Of a stretch of DNA of 22,508 nucleotides, positions 7,046 to 15,887 are shown in pieces (position 1 is the first letter of the stretch; each line of letters begins with the position of its first letter). The stretch lies in NCBI GenBank assembly GCA_050261415.1, contig JBLNDG010000071.1, positions 1-22,508 of the forward strand, given 5' to 3'. Origin of the DNA: JBLNDG01 sp050261415. Lineage in GTDB: Bacteria; Bacillota; Clostridia; Lutisporales; Lutisporaceae. The position numbers and the translations under genes were made by a program. The notes below the pieces were generated by a model. The model made no database searches, was not told the origin of the DNA, and saw only the letters and a program-made list of their open reading frames with translations.

Positions 7046-8691
7046 ATGAGTATTTTGGTTGCAGAAGGTATTTCAAAAAACTACAATGAAAGACAGCTGC
7101 TTAACAATATAAGCCTTGGTATAAACGAAGGTGAAAAAATAGGATTGATAGGCATAAATGGTACGGGGAAGACAACGCTGCTTAAAATTCTGGCAGGAGT
7201 TGAGCAGGCAGATGAAGGAAGAATAATGAGAGGCAGCTCGGCAAGGATAGAGTATTTGCCCCAGAGTCCTTGCTTTGATGCGGATGCGGCAGTGCTGGAG
7301 CAGATTTTTAGAGGTGATTCGGCTGTCATGAAGCTTATAAGGGAATATGAGGCGGCTGTATCAGACATTGACACCTCAAGTGAAAGGCTGATGAAGCTCA
7401 CTCACGACATGGATGCGGCAAACACCTGGAATATTGAAAGCGAAGTCAAAACAGTATTGACCAAGCTGGGAATTACGGATTTTGATGCAAAGTTAGGGAC
7501 CTTGTCCGGGGGGCAAAAAAAGAGGATAGCACTGGCTGCTGCTTTGTTAAATCCCTCCGACTTGTTGATATTGGACGAGCCCACCAACCATCTCGATAAC
7601 GATACTATAAGTTGGCTGGAACAGTATCTGAACAGGAGAAAAGGTTCACTGATCATGGTAACCCATGACAGGTACTTTCTAGATAGGGTGGTTAATGAAA
7701 TTATTGAACTGGATAAGGGAAATCTCTATACCTATAATGGAAACTACAGCAGCTTTTTGGAGAAAAAGCTGGAAAGGGAAGAAATAGAAGCGGCCAACGA
7801 GAAAAAGCGTCAGAACCTGCTCCGTAAAGAGCTGGCGTGGATAAAAAGAGGGGCGAAAGCGAGAACTACCAAACAGAGGGCTAGAATAGACAGGTTTGAG
7901 AAGCTGAACGAAAGTACAGTGGAGATAAATGACGAAAAGCTGGAGATATCCGTAGGGAGTACCCGGCTTGGAAGAAAGGTAATAGAAATAGAGCATATCA
8001 GCAAATCCTATGGCGGCAGAAATATAATAAAGGATTTCAGTTATATACTGTTGAGAGATGACAGGGTAGGAATAGTGGGTCCGAATGGAATCGGAAAGTC
8101 AACTCTCATAAGCATAATATACGGGAAAGTCCAGCCTGACAGCGGCAGCGTAGTAACCGGAGAAACAGTAAAAATGGGATTGTTCTCCCAGGAAACCAAC
8201 CATATGGATGAAGGGCTGAGGGCTATCGAATATATAAGAGAAGGTGCGGAGTTTATGACCACTGCAGACGGCAGCAAGATAACAGCGGCACAGATGGTGG
8301 AAAGATTCCTGACAAACAGCCGGATAAACCCGCTGAAAAGGGTGCTTCCGGAAGAGAAAGGGTAAGGGCTCTGAAATTCACATTTAAGGAGCAAAAGGAA
8401 TACGAGGTAATTGATGATGAAATCGCTGGGCTTGAAGGGGCGATACAGGAGTTGGAGGCAAAGATTAGTGAAGCCTCATCAGACTACACGCTTCTGCAGC
8501 AATTGCTCGCTGAAAAAGAAGTACTTGAAAAACAGCTGGAACAGAAGATGGATCGATGGGTATATCTCAATGAATTAGCTGAAAAGATAGCAAATCAAAA
8601 CAATAGCTGGCGTAGATTGGGTGCTAGCCGCTTAGCATTTGAGATAAAAAATGTTAAGCGGCTATTTATATCAGGAATAAACTCGATATAA
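7046..8691 (+). pseudogene. ABC-F family ATPase pseudogene, second ATPase domain deleted
   Basis: ABC-F proteins are soluble tandem-ATPase factors acting on the ribosome, as translation factors or antibiotic-protection proteins. The start ATG 7046 follows AAGGAAGGA. The first ATPase domain is complete: GINGTGKTT near residue 33, LSGGQKKR, ILDEPTNHLD, 'VTHDRYFLD'. The linker is present ('KRGAKARTTKQRARIDRFEKL'). The second domain has Walker A GPNGIGKST but breaks after 'AAQMVERFL' near 8313. The frame ends at 8365. From about 8317 another frame resumes at the C-terminal coiled-coil ('RALKFTFKEQKEYEVIDDEIAGLE' to 'MDRWVYLNELAEKIANQ'). The second LSGG signature, Walker B and H-switch, probably over 100 residues, are gone. 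The final codons run into the terminator, so the native stop also seems lost. Confidence 0.9.
8625..8668 (+). terminator. Intrinsic terminator after the ABC-F relic
   Basis: A 16-bp stem TAGCCGCTTAGCATTT (8625-8640) / AAATGTTAAGCGGCTA (8649-8664) contains one G-U pair and an 8-base loop, and is followed by TTTATAT. The long strong stem is convincing although the U-tract is short. A TATAAT at 8687-8692 just downstream may be the -10 box for the next gene; I see no good -35 box. Confidence 0.75.
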
Positions 8692-8741
8692 TGTTAATAT
8701 AAGGTAGTATGTCCATAAAATATTATCTAGGGGGGTTAAGA

Positions 8742-10208
8742 ATGAAAAAGTTCAAAAAATATCTGGCACTTTTGCTAATTTCTATTCTAAACATACCCTT
8801 ATTTCAAACCGGTGTTAATGCTGAAACAAATGCCATTGAGGGAAATCTTTTTATCCACTCAACCTCAAATGATTTTACTGCTAACGCTGCGGGTTTGGAG
8901 GGTGTAGAAACCAATGACGATATAGGGGATGGAGCGATAGTACTTAAAAGCGATGCCCTGGAGGGTGTTTATACATCGGATATAATCAATACAAGCCCAT
9001 TTGAATACCTCGTACTTTCCTGGGACAGTGATACTCCGGAGGGGACCTCGATCCAGGTTGAAGCAAAGGTACTTGTAAAGACATTGGATTCAAACGGACT
9101 ATGGACAGAGCAGTGGTCTGGTTGGCTCTCATGGGGAACCTGGGGGACATTTGTAAAAAGAGCATCCGGTACAGGTGTCACCGATGACCCGGTTGCTTAT
9201 GTTGATACCGATACCTTGATTGTAAAGGGCGGCAATGGGGAAACTGCAAGTAAAATACAGTATCGGATAACCCTAAACAGTGATATATGTGGAGTAACCC
9301 CTTCAGTGCGTTTGATATCAGGAACTATAAGGAATACTCTTCCTGGTCAAGAAATCAATAAGGTATTTACCGATAATCCGGATTTATCCAATCTGGAGAT
9401 TCTCGATGTACCGCAATTTTCTCAGATTATCAGGGATCCTTCAATAGCCGGTTCCATATGCAGTGCAACCAGTACCGCAATGATATTGGATTATTATGGA
9501 GAAAACATATTACCCGAAGAATCAGCCTGGGGTGTATACGATAATAACTACGGCTTTGGAAATTGGCCGTTCAATACTGCCTATGCCTCAAGCTATGGAT
9601 ATAGGGCTTATGTAGATTACTCAACCATAGAAGGCTTAAAGAGAGAGATTTATTACGGACATCCCGTTGCAGTCAGTGTGAAATATAAAAACAGTGAAGA
9701 TGTAAAGGGAAATTTGCCTATTGTAGACGGAGCTCCGATCGAATCAACCAATGGCCATCTGATAGTGGTGTGCGGCTTTGTAAACGAAAATGGAACTGAC
9801 TACATAGTAATTAATGACCCGGCAGCTTCCAGCAATGAAGGAGTCAGGGTAAAGTACAGGCTTGACCAATTTGAAGCGGCTTGGGCAAAGTCAGGAAATA
9901 CAGCTTATATTATCCATGAAAAGGAGAACGGAGCGGGTTTTGCAGCTCCTGTCAAGCTTGATGCAGAGCTTTTAGCCGTCTCGGAAAAGCAAAAGGAATA
10001 TATGCTGAACTACAATGATAGTATTATAGACATTAGCAGCGATAACGTAAAAACAATAATGATGACAACAGACGGCGGAATGACCTACCAATATATTGAT
10101 CTGTCGAAAAAACCGGCAATTACTGAAAAGGCAAAAGAAGAAACTGCTCCGGTCGACTATATATTTATTACAGGAGAAGGAAAATCATATTATGCTGGGA
10201 TAAGATAA
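8742..10208 (+). CDS. Secreted C39-like (papain-fold) peptidase family protein
   Basis: Likely exported cysteine-peptidase-like protein of unknown target. The start is ATG 8742 behind GGGGGG; an upstream ATG at 8709 lacks a site. The signal peptide is 'MKKFKKYLALLLISIL…' with probable cleavage after VNA near residue 28. Residues 30-210 form a beta-rich domain with Trp-rich 'WSGWLSWGTWG', found in front of C39_2 domains in clostridial proteins. Residues 225-400 are the Peptidase_C39_2 domain: 'DVPQFSQIIRD', then Cys240 in 'GSICSATSTAM', His339 in 'NGHLIVVCGF' and Asp359 in 'INDPAA', which together make a plausible catalytic triad. The C-terminal 70 residues look like an accessory domain. Unlike C39 bacteriocin processors it has no transporter domains. 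It is a single gene between two relics and has no visible defect. Confidence 0.85.
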   Translation: MKKFKKYLALLLISILNIPLFQTGVNAETNAIEGNLFIHSTSNDFTANAAGLEGVETNDDIGDGAIVLKSDALEGVYTSDIINTSPFEYLVLSWDSDTPEGTSIQVEAKVLVKTLDSNGLWTEQWSGWLSWGTWGTFVKRASGTGVTDDPVAYVDTDTLIVKGGNGETASKIQYRITLNSDICGVTPSVRLISGTIRNTLPGQEINKVFTDNPDLSNLEILDVPQFSQIIRDPSIAGSICSATSTAMILDYYGENILPEESAWGVYDNNYGFGNWPFNTAYASSYGYRAYVDYSTIEGLKREIYYGHPVAVSVKYKNSEDVKGNLPIVDGAPIESTNGHLIVVCGFVNENGTDYIVINDPAASSNEGVRVKYRLDQFEAAWAKSGNTAYIIHEKENGAGFAAPVKLDAELLAVSEKQKEYMLNYNDSIIDISSDNVKTIMMTTDGGMTYQYIDLSKKPAITEKAKEETAPVDYIFITGEGKSYYAGIR

Positions 10209-10313
10209 TCAGGTTTCGCCAGACCTCACTACGCTTATGCTTTTTGGTCCTTTTGCTTTTGCAGGTGTATATAATGATAGTATGGCATATAAAAGTGAGG
10301 TAGGTGAATATAT

Positions 10314-10782
10314 ATGAGTTCATCATCAAAAGTAATGGGAGAGGGCAGGTATGGAATATGCTGCCTTATAGCCGATGATAAAAACCTATACATACTAAAA
10401 CAGCTTAAGAAAAAAATGTGGTAAGAAAACTCTTCAAAGGCACGATATGAGGAAAAAATGAAATATATTATACCGGTAAATAACTTATTGATATCTTGAA
10501 ATACTTACATGGAAAAGGAGTAGTCCACAGGGATATAGGGGCCCCCAATACTTTATTCAATGGCGGTCGTATTTATTTAGTGGATTTTGCCTACTTCGGG
10601 GGATTCTTGATACATCTTTACCATGCATCATTTACGGATGAACCAAGGAAGAGCAAGCCATGGTATGAAGAGCTGGTTTTAAGCGGCAAGGAACTCATAT
10701 TTCTAAAAAACTCATGGGAATTGAAAAAAGATACAAAAGTATAAATGAAGTAGAAGAAGGCTTTGAAGAAGTATTCTATTAA
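10314..10782 (+). pseudogene. Serine/threonine protein kinase-like pseudogene
   Basis: Three pieces in two frames are recognisable. ATG 10314, behind AGGTAGGTG, gives 36 residues with a glycine-rich loop and beta-3 Lys ('GEGRYGICCL…YILKQLKKK') before TAA 10422. After a gap with fragments resembling 'KARYEEK', the frame near 10490 resumes with 'ILKYLHGKGVVHRDIGAPNTLF', which carries the catylytic-loop HRD and Asn, then 'IYLVDFAYFG' at the DFG position (DFA here). This frame ends at 10744. A further shift gives 'INEVEEGFEEVFY' and TAA 10780-10782, a natural-looking end. Most of the N-lobe helix region between Lys and HRD is deleted. The intact form would have been a small eukaryotic-like kinase. 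Confidence 0.8.
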
Positions 10783-10818
10783 CTTAATAATTCATTAGCG
10801 TAGGGATAAAATATTGTG

Positions 10819-10824
10819 TATAAT
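10819..10824 (+). promoter_or_regulatory. Possible -10 box for the DUF1275 gene
   Basis: TATAAT at 10819-10824 lies about 65 bases before the GTG start. The best -35 candidate is TTAGCG (10795-10800, 18-base spacing), a poor match, so this rests on the -10 box alone. Confidence 0.3.
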
Positions 10825-10890
10825 AGAATCCATATTACCTTTGGCGGTTTATAAACAATAATTTGCGTTTTTCGAGGAAGGTTAAGCATC

Positions 10891-11559
10891 GTGGAAAATA
10901 TGAAGAATAAACAGATGTCGGATTCTTTTTTTCTGGGAATATTATTAGCCATTGTAGGAGGATTTTTGGATGCATATTCATATGTGTTAAGGGGAGGGGT
11001 ATTTGCAAATGCACAGACCGGAAATATTGTCCTCTTAGGTCTCAGTATTGCAGAAGGAAATACAAGAAAAGCACTTTACTATCTGGTTCCGGTTCTGGCA
11101 TTTGTCCTGGGAGTTGTTGTCTCTGATGTTGTTAAGAAAAAATATAAGGAAAATCAAAGTATTCATTGGCGGCAGGTCAGCGTTTTAATAGAAGTAATTG
11201 CACTTTTGTTTGCGGGATTTATTCCTGTGGGCAGTTTGAATATGCTTGCGAATGTTTTAATTTCCTTTGTATGCGCTGTACAAGTGGAGAGCTTTAGGAA
11301 AATGAATGGTTTGGCATATGCTACAACAATGTGTACAGGAAATTTACGCTCCGGAACTGAACAGTTGTACAGATATAAAGCAACTAAAGATATAGAGGCG
11401 GGAAATAAATGCCTTAAATATTATTCAATTATTTTGTTTTTTATTATCGGAGCAATCGGAGGAATGAGTATCAGCCTGTATCTGGGAGTAAAGGCAATAT
11501 GGATTTGCTGTTTAATTCTGTCCAGTGTATTTGTTGTCATGATGTCAAAAAACGGATGA
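10891..11559 (+). CDS. DUF1275 (YoaK-like) integral membrane protein
   Basis: Membrane protein of unknown function, 222 residues, normal for PF06912. The hallmark stretch 'GGFLDAYSYVLRGGVFANAQTGN' begins near residue 20, and 'CTGNLR' recurs near 150 as in relatives. About six hydrophobic segments are visible. The start is GTG 10891, with GAGGAAGG 10 bases upstream; an ATG three codons in is less well spaced. It is a single gene followed by a GGGACGGT hairpin instead of a classical terminator. No lesions are seen. The family has no settled biochemical role and the neighbours suggest none. Confidence 0.88.
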   Translation: MENMKNKQMSDSFFLGILLAIVGGFLDAYSYVLRGGVFANAQTGNIVLLGLSIAEGNTRKALYYLVPVLAFVLGVVVSDVVKKKYKENQSIHWRQVSVLIEVIALLFAGFIPVGSLNMLANVLISFVCAVQVESFRKMNGLAYATTMCTGNLRSGTEQLYRYKATKDIEAGNKCLKYYSIILFFIIGAIGGMSISLYLGVKAIWICCLILSSVFVVMMSKNG

Positions 11560-11576
11560 TTCAGCGCCAGATATCG

Positions 11577-11622
11577 GGGACGGTTCCTTATGCCTGTATT
11601 AAAAGGCAAAAAGGACCGTCCC
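11577..11622. repeat. GGGACGGT-type inverted repeat
   Basis: GGGACGGTTCCTT (11577-11589) pairs with AAGGACCGTCCC (11611-11622) with one bulged base; inner GCC/GGC pairs extend the stem. There is no U-tract, so it is not a standard terminator. Short hairpins with this GGGACGGT core are, from memory, common repeated intergenic sequences in Firmicutes and resemble REP-like elements mobilised by IS200-type transposases. No transposase is present in the window. Confidence 0.6.
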
Positions 11623-11719
11623 TGGTATTTCATGAGGGTATGTAAGTGAGATATAATAACTTTGAAATATAATGAAAGGAAATGTATGATTATATCTTAT
11701 ATGTATCATACAAGAGCTG

Positions 11720-12385
11720 ATGAGTAAGAAAGGGATTATTTTTGACTTTAACGGAACCTTATTGTGGGATACGCACTTACATAATATGGCCTGGGATAAT
11801 TTCTTTAAAGCACACGGATTTTTTCTGTCCGACGAGGAAAAACACCGGAAGATGCATGGGCGCCTGAACAAGGAAATATTGGCTGAATTATTCGGCAGCA
11901 GGTTGACGGAAGCGGAGATAGAGCATTACGGCCTTGAAAAGGAATACGAATATCAGAGGTTATGTACCGGGCTAGAGGACTTTTCCCTGGCAGAGGGTGT
12001 GATTGAATTGCTCGAAAAGCTTAAAGAGCGGGACATGTCCTTCGTGATTGCTACAGCCTCAGGAATTGAGAATGTTGATTTTTATATCAGGGAGCTGAAG
12101 CTTGACAAGTGGTTTAAAAGAGAGCATATAATTTATAATGATGGCTCCATGAGGGGAAAGCCTTTTCCTGATTTGTTCCTGAAAGCCATGGAGGTTTTGG
12201 GGATAGATAGTAAAAATGTTATAATCTTTGAGGACTCGGTCTCGGGGATAAAAGCAGCTGAGGCGGCAGCTGCAGGAAAGGTTGTCATCGTAGATTCAAA
12301 TGATAGTGATTATAAGATATGGAAAGGTAAACACCCTATTATCAAACATTTCAATGAAGTCAACTGGGATTGGTTTGAAGGTTAG
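11720..12385 (+). CDS. HAD-superfamily hydrolase, beta-phosphoglucomutase-like subgroup
   Basis: Probable cytoplasmic phosphatase or phosphomutase acting on a small phosphorylated metabolite, 221 residues. Motif I is 'IIFDFNGTLLWD': nucleophile Asp9 is present but the second acid, normally Asp11, is Asn. Motif II is 'VIATASG' near 112, the Lys is in 'GKPFPDLFLKAMEVLG', and motif IV is 'IIFEDSVSGIKAAEAA'. The cap is the helical C1 type between residues 15 and 85. The start ATG 11720 has only a weak site (AAGAG) and overlaps the end of a possible 13-codon ORF (11686-11727). The substrate is unknown. The Asn variant recurs in clostridial HAD proteins and need not mean inactivity. The acyltransferase relic starts 9 bases after its stop. 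Confidence 0.88.
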   Translation: MSKKGIIFDFNGTLLWDTHLHNMAWDNFFKAHGFFLSDEEKHRKMHGRLNKEILAELFGSRLTEAEIEHYGLEKEYEYQRLCTGLEDFSLAEGVIELLEKLKERDMSFVIATASGIENVDFYIRELKLDKWFKREHIIYNDGSMRGKPFPDLFLKAMEVLGIDSKNVIIFEDSVSGIKAAEAAAAGKVVIVDSNDSDYKIWKGKHPIIKHFNEVNWDWFEG

Positions 12386-12394
12386 GTGCTACAA

Positions 12395-13387
12395 ATGCTG
12401 AAAAGATTCAATGAGATAGATGTTATGCGCATTATAGGTTTTTTAATGGTGGTGGATCAGCATATATTAGGCGCATATGCACAGAGGCCGAAAGCGGGCT
12501 TTGCAGATTCAATGGTACTGCCTTATCTTTTTTGGTCCTTTGCCAGTATTGTAATATTCAAAAAGTACAGCTTGCTTAAAGATATAGTACTCGTACTTGT
12601 AACCGGCAATGCATCCTATCATCTATGGTACATGGCGATGTGTATCAGAATATATATATGGTTTCCTGCCATACTTGCCTTTATTTCAAGAATAGTTAAA
12701 AAGAATAGTTTAACCCAGAAATTAATGTTCATTTTTTTCTTTATTGCCTATTAGGCTATATTAAAAGAAAACAATAAAATAACGGATATGTTAGCGGCCG
12801 GCTTATTCGGGACACCATCGCTCCTTGAAGAGAGAATCATTCAATATAGTCCTGTATTTTGGTCCGTATACCTTGTTTGCGGCATTGCTGCATACATAAA
12901 ATATGAATACTACAGAGCGGCGGTGATAAAGCACAGCAGGAAAATCGTAGCTGCATATATCCCTCTTGTAGCTTATATGTACTATACACAGGTTTGCAGT
13001 AAGCTGCCGGAGTATTTCCCGCGTATTGCGTACAGCCATCTGCTGTATATCCTTTACATGATTTTAACTATAGTGGTTATATACATAGCTTCAGTGAAGA
13101 TTGTCGGGGCAGCGGAGAAATATAAAGATAGTATACGCGAGCTGGGTTCACTGTCTTATGGCGCATATCTGGTTCATGTCATTGTGCTTCAACGTATTGC
13201 ACCCAAATTGCGGGCAGCGGTATCTACAGAGAGTTATCTGGTGTGCGGTATTATAGTTTTTACAGCTACCTCAGTATTGTCTGTTTTGTTATGTTATACA
13301 ATCAGCCTTCTGCCATTATCAGAATATATTATAGGAGTTAAGCAAAGGCTTCCCCAAAATAACCAGCCTCAAACATATTCAATGTAA
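12395..13387 (+). pseudogene. Acyltransferase 3 family membrane protein pseudogene
   Basis: Acyltransferase-3 proteins are multi-helix enzymes that acylate sugars or glycopolymers. The start is probably ATG 12395 (a GTG at 12386 is also in frame). The N-terminus 'NEIDVMRIIGFLMVVDQHIL' carries the family's R and H positions. 'YHLWYMAMCIRIYI' and the late 'LGSLSYGAYLVHVIVL' follow as expected. Two defects are seen. A TAG at 12752-12754 falls between 'FFFIAY' and 'AILKENN' in the same frame; a single Trp-to-stop change is the simplest cause. In addition, helix two and its loop seem missing between 'AGFADS' and 'MVLPYLFWSF', where relatives have some 70 more residues. The remaining frame stays open to 13387, suggesting recent inactivation. 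Confidence 0.8.
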
Positions 13388-13470
13388 GGATAAGTGCAAA
13401 ATTCATGCTATCCCGGATTTATTTGCATAAGATATAGAGAATATATTAGCTAAATAAAGGGGTAGATGAG

Positions 13471-14373
13471 ATGGTAGCTGAAAGCATCCTGGATGTCATT
13501 GGCAATACGCCCATGGTCAGCCTGAGAAAATTATCAGGGTTGAATATATTTGCGAAGGCAGAATATCTGAATCCGGGCGGAAGTATTAAGGATAGAATTG
13601 CGAAATACATGATTGAACAGGCAGAAAAGAAAGGGGTATTGAGGCCTGGTATGACAATCATGGAACCTACTTCGGGCAATACGGGGATAGGCATAGCTTT
13701 GGTCGGCGTCCAAAAAGGTTATAGGGTTGTAATTGTTATGCCGGAAAATATGAGTGAGGAGAGGAAAAAGATTATATCGGCATTGGGTGCGGAGCTAATC
13801 CTGACTAATGCGGAGGAAAGCATCGGCGGATCAATGGCGGAGGTTGAGAGACAAAAGGCAAAGGATCCCAACATATTTATTCCCCAACAGTTTGAGAATC
13901 CCGATAACCCCCAAATCCATTACCTTACTACAGCCCCGGAAATTTGGGAACAAATGAAGGGTAAAGTTGATGTCTTCGTTTCGGGGTTGGGCAGTGGAGG
14001 AACGCTGGGGGGTGTCGGCAGGTTTATTAAGGAAAAAAATCCGCAGGCTAATATTATTGCCGTAGAACCTAAAAATGTATCCGCTCTTCTCGGGCATGGG
14101 CCGGGGTTGCATAAGATCCAAGGAATTGGAGATGGTTTTATCCCCAAGGTTCTCGATGTAAGTCTCATAGATGGAGTAATTCAAGTTACAGATGGTGATG
14201 CAATTAATACTGCCAGGGATTTAGCCAGGGACCAGGGTGTCCTTACAGGGACTTCTTCAGGTGCGAATGTCTGGGCTTCTATTGTAGCTGCACAAAAGTA
14301 TGGCCCGGATAAAAATATTGTAACTGTTTTGCCGGACAGAGTTGAAAGGTATTTTAGTACATCCCTGATATAG
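13471..14373 (+). CDS. cysK: Cysteine synthase A (O-acetylserine sulfhydrylase)
   Basis: PLP enzyme making cysteine from O-acetylserine and sulfide in the cytoplasm. The 300 residues align throughout with the family: 'IGNTPMVSLRKLSG' at the start, PLP-binding Lys40 in 'NPGGSIKDRIA', the substrate loop 'EPTSGNTGIGIA' near 68, the phosphate-binding 'GLGSGGTLGG' near 172, and 'GTSSGAN' near 253, ending in 'VLPDRVERYFST'. It is complete. The ribosome binding site is AAGGGGTAG. It is followed 20 bases later by a methyltransferase gene, probably co-transcribed. Cystathionine beta-synthase-like enzymes are related, but the short length without a regulatory domain favours CysK. Confidence 0.94.
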   Translation: MVAESILDVIGNTPMVSLRKLSGLNIFAKAEYLNPGGSIKDRIAKYMIEQAEKKGVLRPGMTIMEPTSGNTGIGIALVGVQKGYRVVIVMPENMSEERKKIISALGAELILTNAEESIGGSMAEVERQKAKDPNIFIPQQFENPDNPQIHYLTTAPEIWEQMKGKVDVFVSGLGSGGTLGGVGRFIKEKNPQANIIAVEPKNVSALLGHGPGLHKIQGIGDGFIPKVLDVSLIDGVIQVTDGDAINTARDLARDQGVLTGTSSGANVWASIVAAQKYGPDKNIVTVLPDRVERYFSTSLI

Positions 14374-14393
14374 AATTAAAGGGGGAAGCACGA

Positions 14394-15128
14394 ATGAAAC
14401 AAAACAAATACGATGATAGCATATTTTTTGATAAATACAGCAATATGGAGCGCTCAAAATATGGGCTTGATGCTGCCGGGGAATGGCATGAGCTGAGGAA
14501 GATGCTTCCTGACTTTCAAGGAAAAAGGGTTTTGGATTTGGGCTGCGGCTTTGGGTGGCATTGCCGGTATGCCATAGAGAACGGCGCAAAGTCAGTAATT
14601 GGAGTTGATATTTCACAAAAAATGTTAAGTGAAGCAAAGAAAAAGACAGAATCCGGGAATATCGAGTATATTTGTATGCCAATTGAGGATATTGATTTTC
14701 CGGTTGATTCTTTTGATGTAGTTGTTAGCTCTTTAGTGTTCCATTACATTCAGTCCTTTGAGGATATTTTAGACAAAATAAGCAAATGCCTTGCAAAGGG
14801 CGGAGATCTTGTATTCTCTGTGGAGCACCCGATTTTTACTGCATACGGAGTACAAGATTGGTATTATGATAATCAGGGTAATCGGCTGCACTGGCCGGTT
14901 GACCGTTATTTTGACGAAGGTATGCGTAACGCTGTTTTTTTGGGTGAGGAAGTTGTAAAGTATCATAAAACCATTACAACATACATAGCAAGCCTTATAA
15001 AAGCAGGATTTGAAATAACGGGCATTGTTGAACCAAAACCGGCAGAAAATCTGCTCTATACTGTTCCGGGAATGATGGATGAACTGCGCCGGCCGATGAT
15101 GCTGCTTGTATCTGCAAGGAAAAAATAA
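14394..15128 (+). CDS. Class I SAM-dependent methyltransferase
   Basis: Cytoplasmic methyltransferase of unknown substrate, 244 residues. The SAM-binding Rossmann motif I 'VLDLGCGFGWHCRYA' lies near residue 46, the acidic motif II in 'VIGVDISQKML' near 66, and 'VVVSSLVFHYI' (motif IV/post-I) near 107. The C-terminal part ('SVEHPIFTAYG…', 'ITGIVEPKPAE') is typical of the Methyltransf_11/UbiE-like group that methylates small molecules. The start ATG follows AAAGGGGGAAG. It sits directly after cysK, which may link it to sulfur or SAM metabolism, but this is only positional. No lesions are seen. Confidence 0.88.
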   Translation: MKQNKYDDSIFFDKYSNMERSKYGLDAAGEWHELRKMLPDFQGKRVLDLGCGFGWHCRYAIENGAKSVIGVDISQKMLSEAKKKTESGNIEYICMPIEDIDFPVDSFDVVVSSLVFHYIQSFEDILDKISKCLAKGGDLVFSVEHPIFTAYGVQDWYYDNQGNRLHWPVDRYFDEGMRNAVFLGEEVVKYHKTITTYIASLIKAGFEITGIVEPKPAENLLYTVPGMMDELRRPMMLLVSARKK

Positions 15129-15160
15129 ATGACTGATTAGCTCTATCTGGGTATTTATTT

Positions 15161-15850
15161 CTATTTCCTGAGTATATCTATAAGTTCCGCCAGATTGGAA
15201 ATCTCATAAGTTGGCTTTATACCTGTTTGATTTGCAATATTATTTGGGTTATACCAACATGTGTCTATGCCGGAATTTATACCGCCTTGTATATCTGAGG
15301 TTAAGCTATCCCCTACAATCAACACCTTGCTTTTATCAGTATGCTTTATATTGTTTAAAGCCAGTTCGAAAATTCTGGAATCCGGCTTTGACACTTTTAC
15401 CTCCTCGGATATGACTATATCTTCGAAGTACTGGGCTATGGCTGATTTTTTTATTCTTTTTTCCTGCACAACAGTAAGCCCATTGGTGATCATAATAAGT
15501 TTATAGTCTTTATGCAGTCTTTCTATAAGTTCAGTACTGAAATCATATAAGAACGATGCGTTGGACAGGTGCTCCATATATGATTTTGCAAATTCAAACT
15601 CATCAAATCCGGCATTTAAACTGTCTGACAGTCTCTTAAACCTTTCAATCTTTAATTTTTCCTGAGTAATAAGTCCTTTCTCAAACTCTTTCCATATAGC
15701 CGTGTTTATGCCATGGTATACTTTTAAATGGTAATTTTCATCATACTCCATATCAAATTCAAGCATTGTATTTTCAAAAGCATATTTTTCGGATTTTTTA
15801 AAATCGAATAAGGTATCATCGGCGTCAAACATTATAATTTCGTATTTCAC
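15161..15850 (-). CDS. yjjG: YjjG/YfnB-type HAD nucleotidase
   Basis: Non-canonical pyrimidine nucleotidase, a cytoplasmic HAD phosphatase that in relatives hydrolyses nucleoside monophosphates including modified pyrimidines (house-cleaning). The 229 residues start with 'IIMFDADDTLFDFKKSE', the DADDTLFDF form of motif I typical of YjjG (Asp9, Asp11). Further motifs are 'LIMITNG' near 117, Lys in 'SEEVKVSKPDSRIFE' near 153 and 'VLIVGDSLTSDIQGGINSGIDTCWYNP' near 176. The start is GTG at 15850-15848 behind a strong GAGGAGG. It is convergent with the methyltransferase gene, 32 bases apart, with no clear terminator between them. Confidence 0.9.
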   Translation of the reverse strand: MKYEIIMFDADDTLFDFKKSEKYAFENTMLEFDMEYDENYHLKVYHGINTAIWKEFEKGLITQEKLKIERFKRLSDSLNAGFDEFEFAKSYMEHLSNASFLYDFSTELIERLHKDYKLIMITNGLTVVQEKRIKKSAIAQYFEDIVISEEVKVSKPDSRIFELALNNIKHTDKSKVLIVGDSLTSDIQGGINSGIDTCWYNPNNIANQTGIKPTYEISNLAELIDILRK

Positions 15851-15887
15851 AATAAGCCTCCTCGTAAAGTTGGTTTCTTTAATTATA

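Noticed and set aside
10209..10250. Terminator after the C39-like gene
   Set aside because: Only a 4-bp AGGT/ACCT pairing is seen and it is well separated from the T-rich stretch.
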